Shown: positions 20,028-29,769, numbered from the stretch's first letter. The stretch: 64,000 nt of DNA from Mitsuaria sp. WAJ17 (GCF_014174515.1 NZ_JACJUG010000020.1:34953-98952), one strand, 5' to 3'. Notes: generated by a model not told the origin, from the sequence alone. Made by a program: numbers and translations.

Positions 20028-22772
20028 TCATTTGAAACGATATTGCAGGCTGGCGTAGACGAAGCGGCCGCGCGGGTCGGTATAGCTCGGGTCATAGCCA
20101 GAGAGGAAGAACCAGGCTTGCTGGGAGTAGGGCGGCGCGGTGTTGAGCAGGTTCTTGATCCCGGCGCGCAAGGTCAGGTTCGAGGTGGCGTTCCACGCGC
20201 CAGTCAGATCCCACAGCGAGTAGGCCTTCACCGTGCGGTCGGGCTTGCTCAGGATCGAGTGGTCGGTGTAGCTTGAAAGGTAGCTGTTGGACAGCGTGGC
20301 GCTCCAGTCGCCCTGCTCCCAGTCGGCGCTCACCGTGTGGCGCCAGCGCTGCACCACGCCATCGTTGATGAAGTGGCCGAGGTTGCTGACGTAGGGGTCG
20401 CCGTTGCCGGTCTGCTGCTTGGAGCTGAGCGTCAGCGTGCCGTTGAAACGCAGGCCGAAGGTGCCCAGGCTGCTCTTGAGGCCGCTCATCGAGGCCGCGA
20501 AGTCCAGGCCGGCGATCTTCTGCCCGCCGCGGTTCTCCTTGACCAGGTCGATGTGGTCGATGACGTTGTCCTCGTCGCGGTGGACCAGGCTGCCGTACTT
20601 GGCGAGGTCGGCGAGGATCACGTCCACGCCCAGGGTGCTGATCAGGTCGCGCTTCTTGATGTTCCAGTAGTCGATGCTCAGGTTCACGCCCTGGCGGGGC
20701 TCGAAGACGGCGCCGAAGCTGAACTGGCTGGACTTCTCGGGCTTCAGGTTCGGGTTGCTGTAGTTGCGCGTGACCCAGAGGTCCGCGCAGTCGGTGGCGG
20801 TGGCGTCGGGGTCGGCGGCCAGGCACACCGGATCCACCACCGTGGCGGAGCTGCCTTCGGTCACGGGACGGTACAGGTCGGTCAGGCTGGGGGCGCGGAA
20901 GCCCGAGCCCACCGAGGCCCGCAGCAGCAGGGACTTGTCCGCCGTGTACTTCAGGCCCAGCTTGGGACTTACGGCGCTGCCGGTGCGCTGGTAGTGCTCG
21001 TAGCGCACGGCCGCCTGCAGTTCCAGCGCCTTCGTGACCGGCGCACTCAGTTCGGCGTAGAGGCCTGCCACGCGGCGTGACTGGCCGAAGTCGGCATCGG
21101 GCCCCTGCGAGGTCTCGCCAAGGATCAGGTCCTTCGCCAGGGCCTCCGACTGGTGGTAGTTCTGGCGTTCGCGGCGCAGCTCGCCGCCGACGGCCAGGGC
21201 CAGGTCTCCTCCTTCAAGCTTGGCGAGGGCGCTGGAGGCCTTGAAGTCGAGGCTGCTCATCGTGCCGGTGGCGTTGCGGACTTCACCGCGAATCTGGGCC
21301 TTCTCGTAGAGCGCCAGGCCTTCGGCGCCGGACGGCCCGAAGGGATTCAGCGTGCCGGCAGCAAATCCGTCCAGGATCATCTGCTCGTTCAGGTAGCCCT
21401 GGTAGTCGCGGTCGGACACCTTGTTGCGGCTGTGGTTGAGCGCGAACTCGTAGTCCCAGCCCCGCAGCGTGCCGTTCATGCCGGCGACGACGCGCTGGCC
21501 GGTGGAGACCAGCTCGCTGGTGCGCAGGCCGGCCTCGATCAGGCGGGTGCGCACCGTGATGATGCGGTCCTCGTCGGCGGCGTCCAGCGTGGCCAGGCTG
21601 GTCTTGGACAGGGCGGCGACCTTGGAGACGTCCATGTCAGCGTTGACGCGGTTGGGCGTGCCCGAGTACAGCGTGCGCGAGCGGCTCAGAGCCGCCTCGG
21701 CGAAGAACTGGTGGCCCTGGCCCAGGTCCGCGACGCCGCGCGTGAAGAGGTTGGTCTTGCTGGACTTCGGATAGAGCTCGATGTCCCGCATGTAGTCGTA
21801 GGTGCAGCCATCCACGCCGCCGATGCCGGCCGGCAGATACAGCGAGGCCGGCGCATTGCAGCCCGTGGCTGCCGCCGGGTTGATGGTCCGCGTGCTGATG
21901 ACGGTCTTGCCGTTGGTGGAGAAGCCGTCGTCGATGAGGATGTCGCGCTGGCTGCGGCTCAGGATCAGGTTGCCCGGGAAGCTCGCGCTGGAGAGCAGGT
22001 CCGGCAGGTTCTTGGGGATCTCGAGCTCGTCGATGAACTTGCGCTGGCTGGCGTTGAGCGGAGAGGTCTTCTGCAGGTCCAGCACCGCGAAGACGTTGAA
22101 GCCGTCGCGTGTCAGGTCTCCGAAGCCGCCCGCGATGGAGGCCGTGCGCTTGCCACCGCCGCCCTCGCTGCTGTTGCCGGCGCTGGCGTTGAGCTCGATG
22201 CCCTGGTAGTCCTTGCGGGTGATGAAGTTGATCACGCCGCCGATGGCGTCGCTGCCGTAGAGCGCCGAGGCACCGTCCAGCAGGATCTCCACGCGCTGGA
22301 TGGCGGCGGCCGGGATGTTGTTGAGGTCCACGCCAGCCGCATCGCCCGGCGAGGCGAAATTGGCCATGCGCCGGCCGTTGAGCAGCACCAGGGTCGAGGA
22401 CACGCCGATGCCGCGCAGGTTGGCGCCGTTCATGCCCATCTGGTCACGGAAGCCGCCGTAGGCCACGCTGCCGCCGTCAGTCAGGTTGTTGGTGCTGGCG
22501 CTGAGCCGCGCCACGATCTCGGCGGCGGTGGTGAGGCCCTGCTTGACGATGTCCTGGCGGGTCAGCACCTGCACGGGCAGGGCGGTCTCGGACTCCAGGC
22601 GCTTGATGGCCGAGCCGGTGATCTCCACCTTCTGCAGCTGGGCGTCGACGGGCGGCTGCTGGGCCCAGGCCGGTGCGCTGGCCAGGCACAGCAGCACCGC
22701 CCGTGCGGTGGTGCGCGGCGCAAACCGGGGCGCAGATCGGAGCGAGGGGCGGGGCGTGCGGATCATGCTCAT
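20028..22772 (-). CDS. TonB-dependent outer-membrane receptor (paralogue 1, beside cyanophycinase)
   Basis: The protein is 914 aa. The signal peptide ends near APAWAQ; the plug carries VEITGSAIKRLESETALPVQ, NLRGIGVSSTLVLLNGRR and VEILLDGASALYGSDAIGGV; the C-terminus is YASLQYRFK. The GSxIKR plug start is typical of peptide/polymer-type receptors rather than siderophore receptors. It aligns along its length with the receptor at 60725, including an N-terminal VEITGS(A/S)IKRLE and a C-terminal DP(S/T)YTDPRGR block. It is divergent from a secreted cyanophycinase 255 bases away, so import of a cyanophycin product such as beta-Asp-Arg is inferred. ATG 22772 has GGGAG upstream. Confidence 0.9.
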   Translation of the reverse strand: MSMIRTPRPSLRSAPRFAPRTTARAVLLCLASAPAWAQQPPVDAQLQKVEITGSAIKRLESETALPVQVLTRQDIVKQGLTTAAEIVARLSASTNNLTDGGSVAYGGFRDQMGMNGANLRGIGVSSTLVLLNGRRMANFASPGDAAGVDLNNIPAAAIQRVEILLDGASALYGSDAIGGVINFITRKDYQGIELNASAGNSSEGGGGKRTASIAGGFGDLTRDGFNVFAVLDLQKTSPLNASQRKFIDELEIPKNLPDLLSSASFPGNLILSRSQRDILIDDGFSTNGKTVISTRTINPAAATGCNAPASLYLPAGIGGVDGCTYDYMRDIELYPKSSKTNLFTRGVADLGQGHQFFAEAALSRSRTLYSGTPNRVNADMDVSKVAALSKTSLATLDAADEDRIITVRTRLIEAGLRTSELVSTGQRVVAGMNGTLRGWDYEFALNHSRNKVSDRDYQGYLNEQMILDGFAAGTLNPFGPSGAEGLALYEKAQIRGEVRNATGTMSSLDFKASSALAKLEGGDLALAVGGELRRERQNYHQSEALAKDLILGETSQGPDADFGQSRRVAGLYAELSAPVTKALELQAAVRYEHYQRTGSAVSPKLGLKYTADKSLLLRASVGSGFRAPSLTDLYRPVTEGSSATVVDPVCLAADPDATATDCADLWVTRNYSNPNLKPEKSSQFSFGAVFEPRQGVNLSIDYWNIKKRDLISTLGVDVILADLAKYGSLVHRDEDNVIDHIDLVKENRGGQKIAGLDFAASMSGLKSSLGTFGLRFNGTLTLSSKQQTGNGDPYVSNLGHFINDGVVQRWRHTVSADWEQGDWSATLSNSYLSSYTDHSILSKPDRTVKAYSLWDLTGAWNATSNLTLRAGIKNLLNTAPPYSQQAWFFLSGYDPSYTDPRGRFVYASLQYRFK

Positions 22773-23027
22773 GGAACTCCCTGGTAACGAAGGGCGCCTT
22801 CGCGGGGCGCGAGGGTCAGGTCTTGCCTGTGCGGCTGCTGACGGGCTGAGGCATGATGGCACTGCGGTGACAGGCCCGTGAATCCTGTCCGGCGACATTT
22901 GTGCATCGCGCACAACGCCTGTCCCCCGTCTGAGGTAAAGGCTGTGCGACTTGCGAACGGATCGCCTGCGGCCGGCCCGCATACTGACATCCTGCTGTTT
23001 GTTCCGACGTCCCGACACGCCTCTGCC

Positions 23028-24494
23028 ATGACCGTCCTGAAGAAGACCTCCCTGCCTGCCCTGCCGGCGCTCCTGGCCCTGCTGGTGCTGGCATCCGCGC
23101 CGGCCGTGCAGGCCGCCGGCAGCGACAAGAAGTCCACCACCGCCGCGCCCTCCAGCAGCACGCCGCCGCCTGCCAGCGGCATCTGGACCATCATTCCTGG
23201 CCTGGGCCGCGCCAATCCGCCCAAGCCGGCCGCGCCGGCGCCGTCGGCCAGCGCGCCGCAGGCCGGCAGCGAGCTGGCCATCAAGGGCTACGCCATTCCC
23301 ATCGGCGGTGCGCTGAAGTCGGACAACGAGGAGGTCTGGGGCCGCATCGTGCAACTGGCCGGAGGCAAGGGGGCGCGCTTCGTGGTCTTCGGCACGGCCT
23401 CGGAAGATCCCGAGTCCAGCGCCAAGCAGGCGGTGGAGTTGCTGCAGCGCCGCGGTGCGGTGGCCGAGGCTCTGCCGGTGGCGCCCAAGTTCAGCTGGGT
23501 GGACCTCAACAAGGTGGTGCGCGACCCGGCCCTGATCGCCAAGGTCAAGGCCTCCAAGGGTGTGTTCTTCACGGGCGGCTCGCAGGAGCGCATCGTCGAT
23601 GTACTGATGCCTGGCGGCAATGTGACGCCCATGCTGGAGGCGATCTGGGAGGTCTACCGCAAGGGCGGCGTGGTGGCCGGCACCTCGGCCGGCGCTGCCA
23701 TCATGAGCTCGGTGATGTTCCGTGACGCGCCCAGCGTCATCAACATCATGAAAGGCAAGTGGACCGAGGGCAAGCAAGTCGATCGCGGCCTGGGCTTCGT
23801 GGGCCCGGACCTCTTCGTGGACCAGCACTTTCTCAAGCGCGGCCGCTTTGGTCGCATGATCCCGCTGATGATGGCCAAGGGCTACAAGCTGGGCCTGGGC
23901 GTGGAGGAGAACAGCGCTGCCGTGATCCGCGGCGACGAGATCGAAATCATCGGCGGCCGCGGCGCCATGATCGTGGACCTCAGTGAGGTCAAGACCGATC
24001 CCACCCTGGGCGCCTTCAACGTCACCAATGCCCGTCTGACCTACCTGGACCATGGCGACCGCTTCAACACCCGCACGCGCATCACCACACCCACCGCCGT
24101 CAAGCTGCGCGGCCAGAAGCTGGACCCCTACGCGCCGGACTACAAGCCCTACTACACCGAGGACCTCTTCCACCTCGACATGCTGGGCGACCAGACCATC
24201 GCCAACGCCATGGCCTATCTGATCGACAGCAACAAGCCCGAGGTGCGCGGCCTGGCCTTCGACGTGATTCCCAAGACGGGCGACCCGCTGGCCGAGCTGG
24301 GCTTTCTCTTTCGCCTCTACAAGGGCAAGGGCAGCCTGGGCTGGAGCACCGACGAGCTGGGCCCCGAGGACTACACCGTGCTGGGCCTGTACCTGGACAT
24401 CACGCCAGTGCACATGCCCCATCCTCTGTATGGCACCTGGAACGGCGCCAACCGCAACAACGTCCCGCCCGAGCAGCCGCCGACGGGCCAGTGA
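23028..24494 (+). CDS. Secreted cyanophycinase (peptidase S51), copy 1
   Basis: The protein is 488 aa with a signal peptide ending near APAVQA, then a low-complexity Ser/Pro/Ala linker to about residue 80. The S51 core shows YAIPIGGALKSDN, FFTGGSQERIVDVL, the nucleophile elbow VAGTSAGAAIMS (Ser220), VDQHFLKRGRFGRM and GLGVEENSAAVI. Cyanophycinases cut the poly-Asp backbone of cyanophycin (multi-L-arginyl-poly-L-aspartate) to beta-Asp-Arg dipeptides; export suggests scavenging of external polymer. It is closely similar to the gene at 59199. The adjacent divergent receptor supports uptake of the product. Start 23028 was chosen for the intact signal peptide. Confidence 0.88.
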   Translation: MTVLKKTSLPALPALLALLVLASAPAVQAAGSDKKSTTAAPSSSTPPPASGIWTIIPGLGRANPPKPAAPAPSASAPQAGSELAIKGYAIPIGGALKSDNEEVWGRIVQLAGGKGARFVVFGTASEDPESSAKQAVELLQRRGAVAEALPVAPKFSWVDLNKVVRDPALIAKVKASKGVFFTGGSQERIVDVLMPGGNVTPMLEAIWEVYRKGGVVAGTSAGAAIMSSVMFRDAPSVINIMKGKWTEGKQVDRGLGFVGPDLFVDQHFLKRGRFGRMIPLMMAKGYKLGLGVEENSAAVIRGDEIEIIGGRGAMIVDLSEVKTDPTLGAFNVTNARLTYLDHGDRFNTRTRITTPTAVKLRGQKLDPYAPDYKPYYTEDLFHLDMLGDQTIANAMAYLIDSNKPEVRGLAFDVIPKTGDPLAELGFLFRLYKGKGSLGWSTDELGPEDYTVLGLYLDITPVHMPHPLYGTWNGANRNNVPPEQPPTGQ

Positions 24495-24600
24495 GGGCCA
24501 GGGCTTGATGGTGCCCAAACCGTCGCTCGTCGCCTGAGCCTGGCGGGCGGTGGGGCTGGCGGCGCACACTCGGCAGCTTTGCTGCTGACCGAGACTGACC

Positions 24601-26676
24601 ATGCGCAAGACCTGCCCCTCCTTCCTCAGCTCCTCGCTGGCCGCCGCCCTGGGCCTGGCCGGCCTGTTCAGCCTGGCCGGCCCGGCGCAGGCCGACGAGG
24701 GCATGTGGACCTTCGACAACGCCCCGCTGCCGCTGATCCAGCAGCGCTATGGGATCACCCTGAGCCCGGCCTGGCTGGAGCATGTGCGCAAGTCGGCCGT
24801 GCGCTTCGGGGCCTCGGCCAGCTTCGTCTCCAAGGACGGCTTGCTGCTGACCAACCACCACGTGGCACGCGGCTGCATCGCCCGCCTGTCCAGCGCCGAG
24901 CGCGACCTGATCGCCAACGGCTTCGTGGCCGCCACGCGCGAGCAGGAGCTGCAGTGCCCGGGGGCGGACGCCCGCGTGCTGATGTCCTGGGAGGACGTCA
25001 CCGCCGTCGTCACCGGCGCCGCCAAGCCTGGCATGAGCGATGCCGAGGCCGCCGCCGCCCGCAAGGCCGCCATCGCCACCCTGGAGGGAGACTGCAAGGC
25101 CAGCACCGGCATGAAGTGCGACGTGGTGACGCTCTACAGCGGCGCGATCTACCACCTCTACCGCTACAAGGAATGGCAGGACGTGCGCCTCGTGGTGGCG
25201 CCCGAGGGTCATGCCTCCGACTTCGGCGGCGACCCGGACAACTTCAACTTTCCCCGCTTCGCCCTGGACTTCAGCCTGCTGCGCGTCTACGAGAACGGCA
25301 AGCCGGTGCAACCCGAGCACTACCTGAAGCTTGCCAACCAGGCGCCCAAGGAAGGCGATCCGGTCTTCGTCATCGGCCACCCGGGCAACACCGACCGCCT
25401 CAACACCGTGGCCCAGCTGCAGGCCAAGCGGGACGTGCTGCTGCCCCTGGCCCTGGATGGCGCCAAGGCGCAGCTGAAGATGCTGGCCGCCTACGGCGCG
25501 CAGTCCCCCGAGAGTGCCCGCCGTGCCCACGCCCTGGTGGCCGGCATCGCAAACACGCTGAAGGCCAACACGGGCCAGCTCAAGTCCCTGCAGGACGCCG
25601 CCAACTTCGAGCGCAAGCGCCAGGAGGAGGCGCAGTTCCGAGCCGGCTATGCCAAGCTGAGCCGCAAAGACGACCCCTGGGCCCAGATCGAGTCCGCCAC
25701 CCGCCGTCAGGTCGAGCTGGCACGCGAGGCGGCCTTTGCCAACAGCGGCTTCAACAGCCTGCTGGGCACGGCCCTGACCCTGGTCGAGATCGCACGGGAG
25801 CGTGCCCTGCCCGAGGGAGAGCGTATGCGGGGCTACTCGGCCAACGGCCTGGCCGCGGCCGAGCGCCGCGTGCGCGCCGATGTGCCCACCTACAAGGACC
25901 TGGAGCAGGCGCGCTACGCCCTGCAGCTGGAGCGCGCCCTGCAGGCCTTGGGCAAGGACCATCCCTTCGTGAAGGCCGCCCTGGGCTCGCAGGCGCCGGC
26001 CGCGGCGGCCCACGCCCTGATCCAGGGCAGCCGCCTGGACGAGCGCGCCGAGCGCGTGCGCCTGCTGGAAGGCGGCGCGGCGGCCATCGAGGCCTCGACC
26101 GACCCGGCCATCGTGCTGGCCCGCAGCCTGTACCCGCTGCAGCGCGAGCTGTCCCGCCGCATGGAGCGCGAGGTGGACGAACCCCTCAAGCGCGCCGCCG
26201 AGCAGTTGGGCCGCGCCCGCTTCGAGCTGATGGGCAAGAGCGTGCCGCCCGACGCCACCGGCACCCTGCGCTTCAGCTACGGCCGCCTGGCGGGCTATGA
26301 GAGCGAGGGCTACCGCCTGCCCTACAAGACCGTCTTCGGCGGCCTCTTCGCCCGCGCCGACGCCTTCGACAACGTGCCGCCCTTCAAGGTCGCGCCCAAG
26401 GTGGCCGCCGCCCGTGACAAGCTGGACATGAGCGTGCCCATGAACTTCGTCTCAACCAACGACATCATCGGCGGCAACTCCGGCTCGCCCATCGTCAACA
26501 AGGACGGCGAGCTCGTGGGCCTGATCTTCGACGGCAACCTCGACAGCCTGGGCGGCCGCTTCCTCTACGACGAGCGCCAGAACCGCGCCACCTCGGTGGA
26601 CGTGCGCGCCATCCTGCAGGCCCTGGAAAAGGTCTACGGTGCACCGCATGTCGCCCGGGAGCTGCGCGGGCAGTAA
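24601..26676 (+). CDS. S46-family dipeptidyl-peptidase, DPP7-like
   Basis: The protein is 691 aa with a signal peptide ending near GPAQA. The chymotrypsin-like triad is visible: His86/87 in LLLTNHHVARGC and nucleophile Ser627 in GGNSGSPIVNKDG. In P. gingivalis the residue 18 after the Ser sets specificity: Gly in DPP7 (hydrophobic P1) and Arg in DPP11 (acidic P1). Here it is Gly645, pointing to DPP7-type specificity. The enzyme removes dipeptides from peptide N-termini in the periplasm. It lies 106 bases after the cyanophycinase on the same strand and may share its transcript, linking it to peptide scavenging; it is not expected to cut isopeptide-branched cyanophycin. Confidence 0.93.
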   Translation: MRKTCPSFLSSSLAAALGLAGLFSLAGPAQADEGMWTFDNAPLPLIQQRYGITLSPAWLEHVRKSAVRFGASASFVSKDGLLLTNHHVARGCIARLSSAERDLIANGFVAATREQELQCPGADARVLMSWEDVTAVVTGAAKPGMSDAEAAAARKAAIATLEGDCKASTGMKCDVVTLYSGAIYHLYRYKEWQDVRLVVAPEGHASDFGGDPDNFNFPRFALDFSLLRVYENGKPVQPEHYLKLANQAPKEGDPVFVIGHPGNTDRLNTVAQLQAKRDVLLPLALDGAKAQLKMLAAYGAQSPESARRAHALVAGIANTLKANTGQLKSLQDAANFERKRQEEAQFRAGYAKLSRKDDPWAQIESATRRQVELAREAAFANSGFNSLLGTALTLVEIARERALPEGERMRGYSANGLAAAERRVRADVPTYKDLEQARYALQLERALQALGKDHPFVKAALGSQAPAAAAHALIQGSRLDERAERVRLLEGGAAAIEASTDPAIVLARSLYPLQRELSRRMEREVDEPLKRAAEQLGRARFELMGKSVPPDATGTLRFSYGRLAGYESEGYRLPYKTVFGGLFARADAFDNVPPFKVAPKVAAARDKLDMSVPMNFVSTNDIIGGNSGSPIVNKDGELVGLIFDGNLDSLGGRFLYDERQNRATSVDVRAILQALEKVYGAPHVARELRGQ

Positions 26677-26699
26677 GGCGCCGCTAGGCATCCACCATG

Positions 26700-26727
26700 A
26701 AAAAGGCCCGCCGGACGGCGGGCCTTG
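26700..26727 (-). terminator. Terminator for the minus-strand lipoprotein pair
   Basis: On the minus strand the stem AAGGCCCGCC / GGCGGGCCTT is followed by a T run. It lies between two convergent transcripts and may also slow the plus strand. Confidence 0.8.
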
Positions 26728-26751
26728 TCATGTGGGCTGATACAGCGGTGC

Positions 26752-27336
26752 TCAGCGCAGCTTGTCGGCCGCTGCAGCGATCGCTGCCTTGAGCTTCACC
26801 AGCATGTTCTCGGTCGCGCGGCGGGCCGCCAGGGAGAAATCGCCCTTGAACTCGCTGAACTCCGCACGGCCTTCGCCCTGTGCGGAGATCTGGGTGACCG
26901 GCTTGCCCGCGCTGTCCTCGACGGCCAGCGTGAGCTGGACGGTGAAGACGGTGGGCGGCCAGGTGACCAGGCTGTCGGAGTACGAGGTCGTCGTGATCGT
27001 GGGCTTGATGATGAACTGCTGCTCGGCGGCCTTGGGGCTGCCCAGCGTCTCGATGCGGCTGGCCTCAGAGAAGGACTGTCCCAGCACCACGTACAGGCCG
27101 GTCTCCAGGTCGCGGTAGGGCAGGTAGCTCACCTTGTCGCCACCACCGCCGGGAGTGATGACTTCGCGGGTGCGGTCTTCCGGGCTGATGTAGTAGCCGA
27201 CCTTCTTCGGGATCTTCTCGACCTTGACCTGCTCCAGGGCGGCCGACACATTGGGCGTGAGGCTGATGGGGTGGGCGCAGCCGGTGGCCATCACCACGAG
27301 GAACAGCGAGACGAGATACAGAGCAAGACGTTTCAT
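26752..27336 (-). CDS. Putative lipoprotein
   Basis: The protein is 194 aa with a signal and lipobox (LFLVVMATGC). The mature part has alternating beta segments (FIIKPTITTTSYSDS, FTVQLTLAVEDSAGKPV) and a C-terminal helix (RATENMLVKLKAAIAAAADK), resembling the LPS-assembly/CsgG-accessory type of small lipoproteins. Function is unknown. It follows the 27364 lipoprotein on the same strand by 27 bases, and the two probably form one operon ending at the 26700 terminator. Confidence 0.8.
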   Translation of the reverse strand: MKRLALYLVSLFLVVMATGCAHPISLTPNVSAALEQVKVEKIPKKVGYYISPEDRTREVITPGGGGDKVSYLPYRDLETGLYVVLGQSFSEASRIETLGSPKAAEQQFIIKPTITTTSYSDSLVTWPPTVFTVQLTLAVEDSAGKPVTQISAQGEGRAEFSEFKGDFSLAARRATENMLVKLKAAIAAAADKLR

Positions 27337-27363
27337 GGGTAGATGCAGGGTCTGGGGTGGAGA

Positions 27364-27930
27364 TCAGCGCAGGGCCTTGACGAATTCCGGGTCAGTCAGC
27401 AGCTCCTTCAGGACTTGCTGGACCAGCAGCGGGTACTGGTTGCGGGCCTTGGGGATGGCGACGGCGCCGACAAAGGACGACTCCCACTGGGCCTGCGCGC
27501 GCTTCACGGCGCTGTAGCGTTCCTGACCGTCACGCTTGAGCACGAAGCGCGCTTCGATCTCGCCGGAGTTGGTCGAGAAGCCGCCGGCGGCGATGTCGTT
27601 CTTCAGCAGGGAGCCGGTGATCTCAAAGGGCGACTTGGGATCCAGCTTGCCGGCCAGGGACAGCTCGGCCCGCAGGGCTTCGGCCAGGTAGGCCGCGTAG
27701 TTGCCGCCCACGGGCGACACCATGTTGTCGGCGCGCAGGCTGATCGAGGTGGCGCCGCTACCGCTCATGGCCAGCTGGAACTCGCCGACGGATGTGGCCG
27801 CCAGCTTCTTCAGGCTTTCAGCGTTCTCGACCGATGCGGTGTACACGGGGGCCGGCGTGGTGCAGGCGCTCAGCAGGGCCAGGGCGGCCGCGGCGGCCAG
27901 GACGCCGATACGACGGTGAATGATGATCAT
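27364..27930 (-). CDS. Putative lipoprotein
   Basis: The protein is 188 aa with lipobox ALLSACTTPAP. The mature region (LKKLAATSVGEFQLAMSGSG, EALRAELSLAGKLDPKSPFEITGSLLKNDI) resembles lipoproteins whose paralogues measure or bind a periplasmic partner. No named family is recognised. ATG 27930 has GAGGATCGC immediately upstream and starts the signal peptide; the longer frame to 28044 is rejected. It is first of a two-gene lipoprotein operon. The shared design of the two proteins (a C-terminal helix after a beta core) suggests they act together. Confidence 0.8.
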   Translation of the reverse strand: MIIIHRRIGVLAAAAALALLSACTTPAPVYTASVENAESLKKLAATSVGEFQLAMSGSGATSISLRADNMVSPVGGNYAAYLAEALRAELSLAGKLDPKSPFEITGSLLKNDIAAGGFSTNSGEIEARFVLKRDGQERYSAVKRAQAQWESSFVGAVAIPKARNQYPLLVQQVLKELLTDPEFVKALR

Positions 27931-28056
27931 GCGATCCTCCTCTACAGTTTTTTGGGTTGGGGAGGATACAGGCTTTTCTGTCGGTATTCGTTGGTACCTC
28001 TTTGTATCTGCTTGCGGCATTCGCACGCCCTTGCGCCAGCGCAAGGGACGCAGGTC

Positions 28057-29769
28057 TCAGGCAACGCGGGATGCCGTGACGGACGCGATCCACCCGCTGA
28101 CCCGCCGCTCCAGCACCTCCAGCGGCACCGCCCCGCCCGCCAGCACGGCATCGTGGAAGGCCCGCGGATCAAAGCGCTCGCCCAGGGCCTGCTCGGCGCG
28201 GCTGCGCAGGGCCAGCAGGTGCAGCTGGCCGATCTTGTAGGACAGGGCCTGGGCCGGCCAGCCGATGTAGCGGTCGATTTCGTTGACGATATCGACCTCG
28301 GTCTTGGCCGCATGGGCACGGAAGTAGGCGATCGCCTCCTCGCGCGTCCAGCGCATCGCATGGATGCCGGTGTCCACCACCAGGCGTACGGCCCGCCACA
28401 TGTCATAGGTCAGTTGGCCGAAGTGGGAGAAGGGGTCGCGGTAGAGGCCCAGCTCGTAGCCCAGGCGCTCGGCATAGAGCGCCCAGCCCTCCAGATAGCC
28501 GTTGTAGGCCGCGAAGCGCCGGAACTTCGGCAGCGTGCCCTGCTCCTGGGCCAGCGCGATCTGCAGGTGGTGGCCGGGCACGGCCTCGTGCGCGGTCAGC
28601 ACTTCCACCTCGTACAGCGGGCGCATCTCCGGGCGGTAGAGGTTGACGTAGTAGTAGCCGGCGCGGCGTCCGTCCTCCGAAGGCCCGGAGTAATAGGCCG
28701 CCGTGGTGTTGGGCGCGCTGGTGTCCGGAATGGGCCGCACGCCATAGGGGGTGCGCGGCAGCGTGCCGAAGAGCTTGGGCAGCTCGGGGTCGATGCGCTT
28801 GCAGGCCAGCACGTAGGCGGCGAAGAGGGAGTCGGCGTCCGGCGCGTAGAAGCGCGGGTCCGTGCGCAGCCACTCGAAGAAATCCTGCAGGCTGCCCTCG
28901 AAGTCCAGGGACTGCATCACGGCCTGCATCTCGCCCTGGATGCGCGCCACCTCGGCCAGGCCGATCTGGTGGATGTCCTCGGCGCTCAGTGCGGTGCTGG
29001 TGTGGTGCGCGATGCGGTTGGCGTAATAGGCCTCGCCCTGGGGGCTGTCCCAAATGCCGTGACTCTCGCGGCAGGCGCTCAGATAGTGATCGACGAAAAA
29101 GGCGCGGAAGCGCCGGTAGGCCGGCACGAGCTGCTCGCGGATCAGCGCCTGGGCCTGCTCGCGCAGCGCTGGCGCCTCCGGCCAACTGTCCGGCAGGGTG
29201 CGGAAAGCACTGAAGAAGGGGCTGCTGGCGGCGTCGTCCACCAGTTGGGCGTCCAGCGGGGGCAGCACCCGCTCCATCAGGAAGCGCGGCTGCGTGTGGC
29301 CACGGCTCACGGCCTCGGCCAGCAGCTCCTCGTACTGCGCCAGGTAGGCCGGCAGGCCCCGCAGGCGCTGCAGCCATACCCGCAGGTCGGCGGGGCTGTC
29401 CAGGGGCATCAGCTCGGCCAGCTCGTTGAGGCTTTGCGGGCCCTCGCGGACGGTGATGGCATAGGCCTCGTGGAAGAAGTCCTGCAGCTTGATGCGGCCC
29501 TGCAGCTCCAGCTCGAAGAGCTCGTGGGTCAGGGCCTCCTGCTCGGGCAGCCCGGCGCGGGGGATGGCCTGCAGCTGGGCCAGGGCACGGCGATCGGCGG
29601 CCTGGCGGGCGACGCGTGCGGCGCGGCTGAGATCGGGCCAGGCGGCGTTGTAGGCCGTCTCGCCCACATAGGTGGCCAGCAGCGGGTCGGCGGCCATGTC
29701 GCGGGCCCAGGTGGCGTCGAGCAAGGCTTGCAGTTGCAGGGCGGGGCTGGAGGAGGTGTCTGTGGTCAT
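28057..29769 (-). CDS. DUF885 family metallopeptidase-like protein
   Basis: The 570-aa protein has the DUF885 signature HEAVPGHHLQIALAQE, with His394-Glu395 and His400/His401 forming a zinc-type HExxPGHH site, plus GWALYAERLGYELG downstream that could supply the third ligand. No signal peptide is visible, so it is probably cytosolic. Family members are presumed zinc peptidases, although substrates are not established. It is read in the same direction as the lipoprotein pair, with 126 bases between, and is probably transcribed separately. Confidence 0.88.
   Translation of the reverse strand: MTTDTSSSPALQLQALLDATWARDMAADPLLATYVGETAYNAAWPDLSRAARVARQAADRRALAQLQAIPRAGLPEQEALTHELFELELQGRIKLQDFFHEAYAITVREGPQSLNELAELMPLDSPADLRVWLQRLRGLPAYLAQYEELLAEAVSRGHTQPRFLMERVLPPLDAQLVDDAASSPFFSAFRTLPDSWPEAPALREQAQALIREQLVPAYRRFRAFFVDHYLSACRESHGIWDSPQGEAYYANRIAHHTSTALSAEDIHQIGLAEVARIQGEMQAVMQSLDFEGSLQDFFEWLRTDPRFYAPDADSLFAAYVLACKRIDPELPKLFGTLPRTPYGVRPIPDTSAPNTTAAYYSGPSEDGRRAGYYYVNLYRPEMRPLYEVEVLTAHEAVPGHHLQIALAQEQGTLPKFRRFAAYNGYLEGWALYAERLGYELGLYRDPFSHFGQLTYDMWRAVRLVVDTGIHAMRWTREEAIAYFRAHAAKTEVDIVNEIDRYIGWPAQALSYKIGQLHLLALRSRAEQALGERFDPRAFHDAVLAGGAVPLEVLERRVSGWIASVTASRVA

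Noticed and set aside
22773..23027. ArgR-like operator between receptor 1 and cyanophycinase 1
   Set aside because: One TGTCGC half-site exists on the minus strand at 22897, but the AA position reads AT and no second half-site stands 21 bases away.
22773..24719. 5' extension of the receptor-1 frame to give 1563 aa
   Set aside because: The extension is antisense to the cyanophycinase; the signal peptide and RBS place the real start at 22772.
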